The position numbers and the translations under genes were made by a program. 64,000 nt of DNA from Halobacteriales archaeon QS_6_71_20. GTDB lineage: Archaea > Halobacteriota > Halobacteria > Halobacteriales > Haloferacaceae. Under the pieces are notes generated by a model, which was not told the origin of the DNA, ran no database searches, and worked only from the letters and a program-made list of their open reading frames with translations. The first letter of the stretch is position 1; every line of letters starts with the position of its first letter. The stretch is from NCBI GenBank assembly GCA_003020945.1, contig PXRU01000004.1, positions 8,222 through 72,221 on the forward strand, given 5' to 3'. Shown one piece after another: positions 56,393 to 64,000 of the stretch.

Positions 56393-57700
56393 TCAATCTC
56401 CGGCAACAGGCCGGTGACTCTCGCCGTTCAGCGTCCCACCATTCACACGCACGTCTACTGGTGCGTCTCCGCTCCCCGACTTGGGCGAGGAACGGAGTCT
56501 GTGTATTCGCTTTCGGGCGTACCGTAGCCCGATGTTTTTCGCGGCGTTGTAGTCCGCGTTCACTTCGTACCCACACTTCTGGCACTCAAACTGCTTGCCG
56601 TGGCGGTTATGGTCGTGGGTGAACCCACAGTCCGTCCGAGAACAGCGTTGGGACGTGTGGTTCGGCTCGACTTGCTCCACGGAGACACCGCGCTCAGGAG
56701 CCTTGTAGGAGACGTACTCAAACAAGCGTCGAAACGCCCAGACGTGGTGCCACTTCGCTTGCGGGAGCCGCTCTCGAATGTCGGTCAGGCCCTCAAACAC
56801 GATAGCGTCGCAGTCGTGTTCAACGGCTTCCGTGACGATTTCGTTGGCGACTGTGTGGATGTACTGTTTCCGCCACGCTTCTTCGCGTTTCCCGAGGCGG
56901 AGCAGGGCGTTGTGGGCGGCTTGCGTGCCGCACTGTTGCATCTCGCCACGTCGCTTCTCAAACTCGCGGCACCAGTGGTCGTAGTCGTCGCCCTGCCAGA
57001 ACGTGCCGGTTGAGGCGACGGCGAGACTGTTGACGCCGAGGTCGATACCGAGGACCGTTTGGCTGGGGTGCTCGGTATCTGACGAAACCTCCGCGCCGTC
57101 GTCCCCAGAACGCTTCGCGTTCTGGTGTGCGAACGAGACGCTTCGCGTCTCGTCAACGCCGTCGATCCGCCGAGTCGAAATGTTAAGGTAAAACTCGTCG
57201 GTCGCCGCGTCGTATCGAAGCGTACTCTCACGGAACTCGTAGTCCTCGGAGAGTACGTACCACTCGTAGGGCGTCGGGCTGTCTGCCGGGAGAACGAACG
57301 ACGGTTCGACCCGCCCCTCAACGGTTGCCAACGAAACTTTGTTCCGGTAGAAAGTCGCGCTCCGCGTGTCATAGTCCATTGTTTCGGCGGTGAACGTCGG
57401 ACAAGAGACACGCTGTCCCTTCTTCCACCGCTCGACAACGCTCTTGATGGCTTCGACGGCGCGACGAATCGCGGCTTGGACGAGTTGTGCTTGTAGCTCC
57501 GTCTCCTCACGGAGGTCGGAGTATAGGGAGTCACGAACCTGCCGTTTGTTGGTCTTGCATTCGGTGTACGAGGTGTCGGACCAACAGTAGTCGGCGGTTC
57601 GATTCGCGCAGTACAGGTACTGGCCGGCGGTTCGGTGGAGTGCGTCGCGGTGCTCGTCGGAAACATCGAGTTTCACGACGGCAGTTCGACGCACGTCCAT
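56393..57700 (-). CDS. tnpB: RNA-guided endonuclease TnpB
   Basis: The 435-residue protein has the split RuvC nuclease: Asp220 (VLGIDLGVNS), Glu303 (AIVFEGLTDI) and Asp383 (EVNADYNAAKNIGL). The zinc finger lies between the last two (Cys353, Cys358, Cys373, Cys376). All catalytic residues are intact, so it could be an active guide-RNA-directed nuclease. The N-terminal half carries the helical and beta regions that hold the omega RNA. The ATG at 57700 (MDVRRTAVVKLDVSDEHRDA) is typical. Confidence 0.93.
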   Translation of the reverse strand: MDVRRTAVVKLDVSDEHRDALHRTAGQYLYCANRTADYCWSDTSYTECKTNKRQVRDSLYSDLREETELQAQLVQAAIRRAVEAIKSVVERWKKGQRVSCPTFTAETMDYDTRSATFYRNKVSLATVEGRVEPSFVLPADSPTPYEWYVLSEDYEFRESTLRYDAATDEFYLNISTRRIDGVDETRSVSFAHQNAKRSGDDGAEVSSDTEHPSQTVLGIDLGVNSLAVASTGTFWQGDDYDHWCREFEKRRGEMQQCGTQAAHNALLRLGKREEAWRKQYIHTVANEIVTEAVEHDCDAIVFEGLTDIRERLPQAKWHHVWAFRRLFEYVSYKAPERGVSVEQVEPNHTSQRCSRTDCGFTHDHNRHGKQFECQKCGYEVNADYNAAKNIGLRYARKRIHRLRSSPKSGSGDAPVDVRVNGGTLNGESHRPVAGD

Positions 57701-57785
57701 ACTTCAGATAGCACCCGACGGTACCTATACGTCTGGGAACCGGTCGGTCGCAATATGTCGATTACGTCGTACCGTGTCGGTTTCC

Positions 57786-57830
57786 TCTCCGGTCTACTCG
57801 CTCCCTTCGGTCGCTTCTTGAGGCCGGAGA
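57786..57830 (-). repeat. Solitary stem-loop resembling an IS605 right end
   Basis: TCTCCGG (57786-57792) pairs with CCGGAGA (57824-57830). On the minus strand the interior reads CCTCAAG then GAAGGGAGCGAGTAG, the same order of elements (CTCAAG, inner stem, GGGAG...TAG, closing stem) as the right end of the neighbouring TnpB element. It stands about 90 bases upstream of the TnpB gene and about 120 before the ksgA start, without its own TnpB. It may be the relic of another insertion or a solo guide RNA. Confidence 0.5.
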
Positions 57831-57952
57831 CTCCATCTTGTATTCTGCTGAACGGGACCGGGAGCGACGACGCCGCTCGTCGCCCGTCGCCGGTCCTCGG
57901 GGACTCGTCACGCATGGACGCATTTACGGCCGCCGGCCGCCAACCCCGGCCA

Positions 57953-58813
57953 ATGACCGACTCCGCCCGGGAGTTCCGTGACCCGGACGAGCTCCGCCGG
58001 CGCGCGGGCGTCCGGGGCGATCCCGACCGCGACCAGCACTTCCTCGTCGACGACCGCGTGCTCGACCGCCTGCCCGACTACCTGCCCGACGCGGTCGACC
58101 GCTCGCACCTGCTCGAGATCGGCGGCGGGACGGGCGCGCTCACCGACCGCCTGCTCGCCGCCGGCGACCGCGTCACCGTCGTCGAGCGCGACCGCGAGCT
58201 GGCGGCGTTCGTCCGCGAGGAGTTCGCCGACGCCGTCGCGGACGGGACGCTGACCGTGATCGAGGGCGACGCGCTCGGGGCCGACCTCCCGGCGTTCACC
58301 GCCTCGGTGTCGAACCTCCCGTACGGCGTCTCCTCGGAGGTGGCGTTCCGGCTGCTCCCGCCGGGGCGGCCGCTCGTGTTGATGTTCCAGGCGGAGTTCG
58401 CCGACCGGATGGTCGCCGAGCCCGGGACCTCGGAGTACGGCCGGCTGTCGGTGTCGACTCAGCACTACGCCGACGTGGAGGTCGTCGAGCGGGTCCCGCC
58501 GGAGGCGTTCGACCCGCAGCCCCGCGTCGACAGCGCCGTCGTCCGGTGTCTCCCCCGCGACCCCGACTACGAGGTCGACGACGAGGCGTTCCTCCTCCGG
58601 TTCGTGAAGGCGCTGTTCACCCAGCGCCGCAAGACCGTCCGGAACGCGGTCCGCAACACCGCGCACATCTCGGGGCTGGCGGACGCCGACGCCGTGGTCG
58701 AGGCGGCCGACGAGGAGCTGCTGTCGCGGCGCCCCGACGAGCTCCCCCCGGCGTCGTTCGCGGCGCTGGCGGAGCTGGCGCGCGAGACGAGCGACGTCGG
58801 GCCGGGACAGTGA
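57953..58813 (+). CDS. ksgA: 16S rRNA dimethyladenosine transferase KsgA/Dim1
   Basis: The 286-residue SAM-dependent enzyme dimethylates two adjacent adenines near the 3' end of 16S rRNA. Motifs: DQHFLVDDRVLDRLPDYLPD, LLEIGGGTGALTDRLLAAGD, VVERDRELAAFVREEF, SVSNLPYGVSSEVAFRLLPP (NLPY) and MFQAEFADRMVAEPGTSEYG. The chosen ATG at 57953 begins MTDSAREF; an upstream ATG at 57914 would add 13 residues. Normally preceded directly by DUF655, it is now separated from it by the TnpB element. Its stop overlaps the next start by four bases. Confidence 0.95.
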   Translation: MTDSAREFRDPDELRRRAGVRGDPDRDQHFLVDDRVLDRLPDYLPDAVDRSHLLEIGGGTGALTDRLLAAGDRVTVVERDRELAAFVREEFADAVADGTLTVIEGDALGADLPAFTASVSNLPYGVSSEVAFRLLPPGRPLVLMFQAEFADRMVAEPGTSEYGRLSVSTQHYADVEVVERVPPEAFDPQPRVDSAVVRCLPRDPDYEVDDEAFLLRFVKALFTQRRKTVRNAVRNTAHISGLADADAVVEAADEELLSRRPDELPPASFAALAELARETSDVGPGQ

Positions 58814-60063
58814 CGCAGACGACGCCCGACGGCGCCGCGACGACGCCGCCGCCGGTCCCTGGGGGCGACGCCGTGGCGTCGGCCGCCTCGACCATCGTCG
58901 AGGCGATCCAGGCGGCGTTCCCGAGCGCCGCCGCCCAGCTGGTGGGGACCGTTCTCGGCCTCGCGGCGCTGGGGCTGCTGGCGGTCGCGGTGCGGAAGGT
59001 CGGCCCGCTGCTGAAGGGGCGCAGCGACGACCACGACCTGCTGATAGAGACGGCTCAGGCGTCGGTCATCACCACGTGGGTCGTCGTCTACCTGCTGTTC
59101 CTGATCGTCGTCTGGCGGGGGACCGGACTGGTAGTGCGGGCCGTCCCGACGGATCTCGTCACCGGGCGGACGGTCGCCCGGACCGTCCTGTCGGTGTTGA
59201 TCCTGCTCGGGGCGGGGCTGTTGACCCGGCTCACGAAGCGCGGGATCCGGGACGTCGGCCGGAACCGCAGCGCGCTGTCGGACCACCACACGGAGATCAC
59301 CCACCACGTCGTCCAGGTGGCCGTCTACGGGGTCTCCCTGTTCGTCGTGTTCGCCGTCTGGGGCGTTAACCCCGCGAACCTGCTCGTGGGCGCCGGCTTC
59401 GCGGGGATCGTCCTCGGGCTCGCGGCCCGCCAGACGCTGGGCGCGGTGCTTGCGGGGTTCGTGGTGCTGTTCTCGCGGCCGTTCGAGCTGGGCGACTGGG
59501 TCGTCATCGGCGACCAGGAGGGGGTCGTCACCGACATCACGATCGTCAACACGCAGATCCGCACGTTCGACGACGAGTACGTGATGGTGCCCAACGACCG
59601 GGTCACCGACTCGAACGTCGTGAACCGGTCCCGGGAGGGGCGGCTCCGACTCAACCTCGACGTCGGCGTCGACTACGGGACGGACGTCGAGGAGGCGATC
59701 GCGATCGCGACCGAGGCGATGGCGGACCACGACCTCGTGCTCGCGCGCCCCGAGCCGCACGTCGTGATCACGGGGTTCGGCGACTCCTCGATCGGGCTCC
59801 GGCTCCGCTTCCACATCGACACGCCCAGCGCCCGCAAGATGTGGCAGGCGCGGACGCGCGTCACCCTCGCGGTGAAGCGTGCCTTCGACGAGGCGGGAAT
59901 CGAGATCCCGTTCCCCCAGCGGGCGCTGTCGGAGCGGACCGACCGCGACGGCGTCCGCGTCGGCGACGACGGCGTGACCGTCGAGTCCGGCGGCGGGACC
60001 GGCGACGGGGCGGGGACGGACGGGGAGGCGACCGACGGCCGCGCCGGGGGCGACGGTGCCTGA
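58810..60063 (+). CDS. MscS-family mechanosensitive channel
   Basis: The 417-residue protein has about five transmembrane segments. The last, pore-lining one is typical (NLLVGAGFAGIVLGLAARQT then GAVLAGFVVLFSRPFELGDW), followed by the MscS beta domain (VVIGDQEGVVTDITIVNTQI, YVMVPNDRVTDSNVVNRS) and a C-terminal alpha/beta domain (VITGFGDSSIGLRLRFHID). An acidic Gly/Asp tail follows. It opens under membrane tension to release solutes. GTG at 58810 overlaps the ksgA stop (GTGA). Confidence 0.9.
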   Translation: MTQTTPDGAATTPPPVPGGDAVASAASTIVEAIQAAFPSAAAQLVGTVLGLAALGLLAVAVRKVGPLLKGRSDDHDLLIETAQASVITTWVVVYLLFLIVVWRGTGLVVRAVPTDLVTGRTVARTVLSVLILLGAGLLTRLTKRGIRDVGRNRSALSDHHTEITHHVVQVAVYGVSLFVVFAVWGVNPANLLVGAGFAGIVLGLAARQTLGAVLAGFVVLFSRPFELGDWVVIGDQEGVVTDITIVNTQIRTFDDEYVMVPNDRVTDSNVVNRSREGRLRLNLDVGVDYGTDVEEAIAIATEAMADHDLVLARPEPHVVITGFGDSSIGLRLRFHIDTPSARKMWQARTRVTLAVKRAFDEAGIEIPFPQRALSERTDRDGVRVGDDGVTVESGGGTGDGAGTDGEATDGRAGGDGA

Positions 60064-60700
60064 CCCCGCCGACTCGGCCGACGGCGACGATGGCGCGGGC
60101 GCGGGCACCGAGACGCGCGACGCGCTCGCCGAGCGCCGCGGGCTCGGGACGCCCGTGTACGACCCCGCGGAGGACTCGGGTCTGCTGGCCGACGCGGCCG
60201 TCGAGCACGCACACGGGCTGACCCTGGAGGTGGGCACCGGCTCGGGCTGGGTCGCCGAGCGCGTCGCCGCGGAGGGGGAGGCGACCCGCGTGGTCGGAAG
60301 CGACGTGAACCCGCACGCCTGCGCGCGAGCCCGCGACCGCGGCGTCGAGGCGGCGCGGGCGGACCTGCTCGCCCCGTTCCGCGCCGACGCCGTCGACACG
60401 GTGCTTTTCAACCCGCCGTACCTGCCGACGGACCCGGACAACGACTGGGACGACTGGCAGGAGACGGCGCTGTCGGGCGGGGAGTCCGGCCGCGAACTCG
60501 TCGACCCGTTCCTCGACGACCTCCCCCGAGTGCTCGCTCCTGACGGCGTCGCCCTCCTGGTGGTCTCCTCGCTCACGGGGTTCGTCGACGTCGTGGCGTA
60601 CGCGGTCGAGCGCGGCCTCGCGGCCGAGACCGTCCGCGAGGAGTCGTACCCGTTCGAGACGCTGTCGGTGCTTGCGCTGCGCCCCCGCGGCGACGGGTGA
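60056..60700 (+). CDS. HemK/PrmC-class methyltransferase
   Basis: The 214-residue protein has the SAM-binding LTLEVGTGSGWVAERVAAEG and the signature VLFNPPYLPTDPDND (NPPY) used to methylate Gln or similar side chains. Archaeal members of this cluster modify the translation release factor aRF1, so this is the likely role (family knowledge). It begins with GTG at 60056, overlapping the MscS gene by eight bases, and closes the rpl21e cluster. Confidence 0.88.
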   Translation: MPDPADSADGDDGAGAGTETRDALAERRGLGTPVYDPAEDSGLLADAAVEHAHGLTLEVGTGSGWVAERVAAEGEATRVVGSDVNPHACARARDRGVEAARADLLAPFRADAVDTVLFNPPYLPTDPDNDWDDWQETALSGGESGRELVDPFLDDLPRVLAPDGVALLVVSSLTGFVDVVAYAVERGLAAETVREESYPFETLSVLALRPRGDG

Positions 60701-60730
60701 TTACCTCAGGACATTAACTCGAACGGCAAG

Positions 60731-60737
60731 TATTATG
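60731..60737 (+). promoter_or_regulatory. TATA box of the methionine synthase operon
   Basis: TATTATG lies 25-31 bases before the ATG at 60762, in an AT-rich patch after the HemK-like gene, consistent with an independent leaderless promoter. Confidence 0.5.
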
Positions 60738-60761
60738 CCGCGGCATTTCGTACGCGGTGGT

Positions 60762-61775
60762 ATGACCGACATAGTCGCCACCACGCCGGGGCTGTATCCG
60801 CTCCCGGACCGGGCGAAGGGGGACCTGTCAGACCTGAAGGGCCACCAGAAGCACGACCTCATCGACGGGGAGGAGGGGTCGGCCGTCACCGACGCCTACG
60901 ACCGCGTTCGCGAGGAGCTCGTCGCCGACCAGCGCGAGGCCGGCCTTGACCGGATCGTCGAGGGGCAGGGTCGCTGGGACGACATGCTCGCGCACCCGCT
61001 CACGGTCCACGACAGCGTGGAGACGGGCGGCATCGTACGCTACTACGACAACAACAACTTCTACCGCGACCCGCAGGTGGTCGGCGAGCTGACCGCCACC
61101 GGCGACGTCGCCGCGGAGCTGGCAGCGGCGGCCGAGCTGCTCGGCGACGACCCCCTCCAGGCGACGCTGCCGGGGCCGTACACGCTCGCGGCGCTGGCGA
61201 CCGACGACCACTACGGCGACGAGGCGGCGTTTCTCGACGCCGTCGCGGAGTTGCTCGTCGGCGAGGTCGAGGCGTTCCCCGCACACGAGACGCTGTTCCT
61301 GCTGGAGCCGTCGTACGTGACGGACCCGCCCGCGGACGACGCCGGCGAGCGCGCCGCGGAGGCGATCGACCGCGTCGCGGCCGCGACCGACGCCGACGTC
61401 GTCGTACAGACGTACTGGGAGGCGTTCGAGGAGACGGCGTACGCCCACCTGATGGACGCCGACGTCGACGCCGTCGGCTTCGACTTCGTCGTCGCCGACC
61501 GCGAGGCGAACCTGGAGTGCATCAACGAGTACGGCACGAAAGGCGACGTCGCGCTCGGCCTCGTCGACGGGCAGAACACCCTCGTCGAGGACGCCGAGAC
61601 GGTCGCCGAGCGGGTGGACTGGGTCCACGACCGGATCCCCGCCCAGACGTTCGAGACGACGTACGTGACCACCAACACCGAGCCGTTCTACCTGCCCGTG
61701 AACAGACACCGAGCGAAGCTGTCCGTCCTCGCGGAGGCCGCCGAGATCGCCGCGAGCGAGGAGGTGGAGGCGTGA
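60762..61775 (+). CDS. MetE-like methionine synthase, first subunit
   Basis: The 337-residue protein has the UROD/MetE TIM-barrel pattern: TTPGLYPLPDRAKGDLSDLK, AGLDRIVEGQGRWDDMLAHP, LQATLPGPYTLAALATDDHY, VVVQTYWEAFEETAYAHLMD and VALGLVDGQNTLVEDAETVA. In haloarchaea, methionine synthesis without B12 uses two adjacent MetE-like proteins; this is the less conserved partner. It overlaps the second gene by four bases (GTGA). The start is the ATG at 60762. Confidence 0.85.
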   Translation: MTDIVATTPGLYPLPDRAKGDLSDLKGHQKHDLIDGEEGSAVTDAYDRVREELVADQREAGLDRIVEGQGRWDDMLAHPLTVHDSVETGGIVRYYDNNNFYRDPQVVGELTATGDVAAELAAAAELLGDDPLQATLPGPYTLAALATDDHYGDEAAFLDAVAELLVGEVEAFPAHETLFLLEPSYVTDPPADDAGERAAEAIDRVAAATDADVVVQTYWEAFEETAYAHLMDADVDAVGFDFVVADREANLECINEYGTKGDVALGLVDGQNTLVEDAETVAERVDWVHDRIPAQTFETTYVTTNTEPFYLPVNRHRAKLSVLAEAAEIAASEEVEA

Positions 61776-62854
61776 GCCGGAACCCCGACAACCGCGAGCA
61801 GTTCCGCCCGGACGACCACGACAACGACCACTTCCTGCTGACGACGGTGGTCGGCTCCTACCCCAAGCCGAAGTGGCTCAACCGCGCCCGCGACGACTAC
61901 GAGGACGGGGCGTTCGGCGAGTCCGAGTGGACGGAGGCGACCGACGACGCCTCCCGCGTGATCACCCGCGAGCACGAGGACGCGGGCCTCGATACGGTCG
62001 TCGACGGCGAGATGCGCCGCGAGGAGATGGTGGAGTTCTTCGCCGAGCGCATCGACGGCTACGAGTTCAACGGGCCCGTGAAGGTGTGGGGCCACAACTA
62101 CTTCGACAAGCCGTCGGTCGTCGAGGACGTCGAGTACGACGAGCCGTGGCTCGTCGACGAGTTCGAGTTCGTCGACGACGTCGCCGAGCGCCCGGTGAAG
62201 GTGCCGATCACCGGGCCGTACACGCTCGCCAACTGGACGTTCAACGAGTCGTACGACGACGACGAGGCGCTGGCGTACGACCTCGCGGACCTGGTGAACG
62301 AGGAGGTCGAGAAGCTGGTCGCGGCGGGCGCCCGCTACGTCCAGATCGACGAGCCCGCGCTCGCGACGACGCCGGACGACCACGCCATCGTCGGCGAGTG
62401 TCTCGAACGGATCGTCGCCGACATCCCCGAGGAGGTCCGCATCGGCCTCCACGTCTGTTACGGCGACTACTCGCGCGTCTACCCCGAGGTCAACGAGTTC
62501 CCGATCGACGAGATCGACGTGGAGCTCGCGAACGACGAGTACGAGCAGATCGGCGTCTTCGCCGACGGCGACTTCCGGCCGGACCTCGCGCTGGGCGTGG
62601 TCGACGCCCACGTCGCCGACGTGGAGTCGGTCGAGCAGATCAAACGGAACATCCGGGAGGGGCTGAAGGTCGTCCCGCCGGAGAAGCTGACCGTCAGCCC
62701 GGACTGCGGGCTGAAGCTGTTGCCCCGCGAGGCCGCCTACGCGAAGATGGAGAACATGGTGCGGGCCGCCCGCGAGGTGGAGGCGGAGCTCGACGCCGGC
62801 GAGATCGGCGTGCCCGCCGTCGAGGACACCGACGCCGCCCCCGCCGACGACTGA
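61772..62854 (+). CDS. metE: Methionine synthase MetE, catalytic subunit
   Basis: The 360-residue protein has the zinc-binding residues of B12-independent methionine synthase: RIGLHVCYGDYSRVYPEVNE (His and Cys), with PDCGLKLLPREAAYAKMENM supplying the second Cys. The N-terminal half has LTTVVGSYPKPKWLNRARDD and DGEMRREEMVEFFAERIDGY; VKVPITGPYTLANWTFNESY also fits. It transfers a methyl group to homocysteine in the cytosol. GTG at 61772 overlaps the upstream gene. Confidence 0.93.
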   Translation: MSRNPDNREQFRPDDHDNDHFLLTTVVGSYPKPKWLNRARDDYEDGAFGESEWTEATDDASRVITREHEDAGLDTVVDGEMRREEMVEFFAERIDGYEFNGPVKVWGHNYFDKPSVVEDVEYDEPWLVDEFEFVDDVAERPVKVPITGPYTLANWTFNESYDDDEALAYDLADLVNEEVEKLVAAGARYVQIDEPALATTPDDHAIVGECLERIVADIPEEVRIGLHVCYGDYSRVYPEVNEFPIDEIDVELANDEYEQIGVFADGDFRPDLALGVVDAHVADVESVEQIKRNIREGLKVVPPEKLTVSPDCGLKLLPREAAYAKMENMVRAAREVEAELDAGEIGVPAVEDTDAAPADD

Positions 62855-62987
62855 GCCTCCCGATCAGGCCGGCACCCCCTCCGTCGTTTCTCGACCGTGT
62901 CCGAGCGAGAGCGCGGGGCGGGTCGTTCGCCGTCCCTGACCTGCCGCGCGCGAAAGGCTTGAGTACCGTCGTGTGCTAACAGGTACC

Positions 62988-63386
62988 ATGCAGTCCGGGT
63001 CAGGTGTGGTCTCGGAGGAACTGGCGGAGCAGTTACGCCGAGCGGCACGCACGGCCGCCGGCGAACGCCTCCGGAGTCTCACGTACTTCACCGACGAGGC
63101 CCACGAACAGGTGTACCTCCGGTCGGATCTCGACGCGGACGCGAACCTCTCGGCGTTCGTCGCGCGCGCCCGCGACGGCTTCGACGCCGACGACGCCTAC
63201 CGCGGGTCCGAGCTGGGCGAGTACCGGTACACCATCCGGCGGTTCGAACACGGCTGCGTGGTCCGGGTGACGGTCCGGGAGACGGGCGCGATCGCGACCG
63301 CCGAGGGGCTGACCGTCGAGCGCGGCGAGGAGATCGCCAGCGCGCTCGACTCGGTGCTGGCCTCGGAGGCGGCCCTGAAGGCCTGA
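62988..63386 (+). CDS. Conserved haloarchaeal protein (DUF7522-like)
   Basis: The 132-residue protein has a helical start (VSEELAEQLRRAARTAAGER) and a beta-rich middle (LRSLTYFTDEAHEQVYLRSD, LGEYRYTIRRFEHGCVVRVT) followed by a helix. It looks like the PAS-like small folded proteins common beside haloarchaeal sensors. I place it by memory in a DUF family and assign no function. ATG at 62988 is preferred to the upstream start because the first five residues there are not conserved-looking. Confidence 0.65.
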   Translation: MQSGSGVVSEELAEQLRRAARTAAGERLRSLTYFTDEAHEQVYLRSDLDADANLSAFVARARDGFDADDAYRGSELGEYRYTIRRFEHGCVVRVTVRETGAIATAEGLTVERGEEIASALDSVLASEAALKA

Positions 63387-63478
63387 AAGCTCGTGGTCGT
63401 CGGGGACCGTGCGACCGCGCGGCGGGTCCGCCGCAGCACGCCCCCGTCTTTACCGTCGCCCCGCCGGAACGCGCGGTC

Positions 63479-64000
63479 GTGATCCGCTACGACCTGACGG
63501 GCGAGGTGGCGACGGTGACGCTCGACCGGCCGGAGAAGCGCAACGCGCTGACGCTCGACGGGCTCGCGGCGTTCCGCGAGGTGCTGGACCGGGGCACCGA
63601 GCAGGCGCGCGCGGTCGTGCTCCGCGGCGCCGGCGACGCGTTCTGTGCCGGCGACGACATCGCCTCCGTCGCGGGGCTCGGCGGGGAGGTGGCGCCCGCG
63701 ACGCTGGCGACCCGGCTGTACGACGCGCTGTTCGGCCCCGAGCGGGTCGAAGTCCCAGTCGTCGCCGCCGTCGACGGCCCGGCGTACGGCGGCGGCTTCG
63801 AACTCGTCGCCGCGGCCGACCTCGCGGTCGCCGCCGAGGGGTCGACGTTCGCGCTCCCGGAGGCGACGGTCGGCGCGTACCCGCCGTACGCCGTCGCGCG
63901 CGTCGCCGAAACCTGCGGCCGGAAGCGCCTGCTCGAACTCGCGCTCACCGGGGAGCCGGTGGACGCCGCCACCGCCGAGTCGTGGGGGCTGTGCAACCGC
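63479..64000 (+). CDS. Enoyl-CoA hydratase/isomerase family, 5' part
   Basis: The first 174 residues are visible before the right edge. They show LTGEVATVTLDRPEKRNALT, AVVLRGAGDAFCAGDDIASV with the oxyanion loop, and VVAAVDGPAYGGGFELVAAA with the second oxyanion and substrate site, all typical of crotonases. The enzyme hydrates or isomerises an enoyl-CoA. GTG at 63479 begins V-IRYDLTGE. Confidence 0.88.
   Translation, partial: MIRYDLTGEVATVTLDRPEKRNALTLDGLAAFREVLDRGTEQARAVVLRGAGDAFCAGDDIASVAGLGGEVAPATLATRLYDALFGPERVEVPVVAAVDGPAYGGGFELVAAADLAVAAEGSTFALPEATVGAYPPYAVARVAETCGRKRLLELALTGEPVDAATAESWGLCNR

Larger units (their letters stand above)
56318..57735 (-). mobile_element. IS200/IS605-type element with tnpB only
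   Basis: The TnpB gene is flanked on its 3' side by a stem-loop typical of IS605-family right ends (56321-56370) and on its 5' side by AT-richer sequence. No TnpA transposase gene is present, so this is an IS1341-type element that depends on a helper or is immobile. The right end is set by the hairpin; the left end (about 57735) is estimated. It sits between the DUF655 and ksgA genes. Confidence 0.75.

Noticed and set aside
57673-57915. Possible 80-residue protein upstream of TnpB
   Set aside because: Basic, low-complexity translation of IS end sequences and the orphan stem-loop; no homology pattern seen.
1-64000. CRISPR arrays, rRNA genes and intact tRNA genes
   Set aside because: No regularly spaced short repeats with unique spacers, no rRNA core sequences, and no complete cloverleaf were seen.

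Overview
The window is a piece of the chromosome of a halophilic archaeon (class Halobacteria, perhaps a Halorubrum/Haloferax-like member of the Haloferacales). The evidence is the very high GC content, the strongly acidic proteins, the many GTG starts, the TATA boxes about 27 bases before leaderless start codons, and archaeal information-processing genes (rpl21e, rpoF, aMBF1, CDC48, RtcB with archease, a 7S SRP RNA with an archaeal-type helix 8). Genes are dense on both strands, and several small haloarchaea-only families recur between the housekeeping genes.

Layout. 1-10 kb: edge fragment of a secreted nuclease-like protein, a HEAT-repeat protein, a nitrilase, DpsA, a NIF3-like protein, an Old Yellow Enzyme reductase, and a thiolase/OB-fold pair in which the thiolase has Ser where the catalytic Cys is expected. 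10-20 kb: the SRP RNA, a geranylgeranyl-reductase-type flavoprotein, a zinc metalloprotease, then the RNA-ligase locus in which rtcB carries a 480-residue intein and archease lies just upstream beyond a DoxX-like membrane protein gene. 20-25 kb: amino-acid genes (alanine-glyoxylate-type aminotransferase, cystathionine gamma-synthase/lyase family, asd). 25-33 kb: a CFI-box protein, an Nramp-fold transporter without the metal motif, a 1010-residue FAD/Fe-S D-lactate dehydrogenase-like protein, then an AT-rich patch with a Tat lipoprotein. 33-47 kb: glyoxalase, archaeal malate synthase aceB, FAH hydrolase, 2-hydroxyacid dehydrogenase, aMBF1, three 44-bp tandem repeats, AlaX-type editing protein, a PGF-CTERM surface protein, acyl-CoA dehydrogenase, panB, a deletion-broken alpha/beta hydrolase, and an Hsp20-like protein translationally coupled to CDC48. 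47-50 kb: Mrp-type Fe-S carrier, moaA and a frameshifted NicO/UreH-like gene.

The most striking region is 50.9-60.7 kb. It is the conserved archaeal cluster rpl21e-rpoF-DUF655-ksgA-hemK, interrupted twice. First, an approximately 3.96-kb element (rolling-circle Rep, tyrosine integrase with a C-terminal zinc ribbon, two small membrane proteins, a possible 29-residue protein) is inserted inside the 5' end of rpoF. The first 20 bases of rpoF are present at both ends with three mismatches. The left copy is the severed original start, and the right copy restores the gene. The element therefore uses a single-copy RNA polymerase subunit gene as its attachment site, and separates rpoF from rpl21e while supplying a replacement promoter and start codon. 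Second, a TnpB-only IS200/IS605-type element with a right-end hairpin lies immediately after the DUF655 stop codon, and a second hairpin of the same design stands alone next to ksgA.

The right edge holds a MscS channel and HemK-like methyltransferase overlapping the ksgA operon, the two-gene archaeal MetE methionine synthase, a small conserved protein and the start of an enoyl-CoA hydratase gene.
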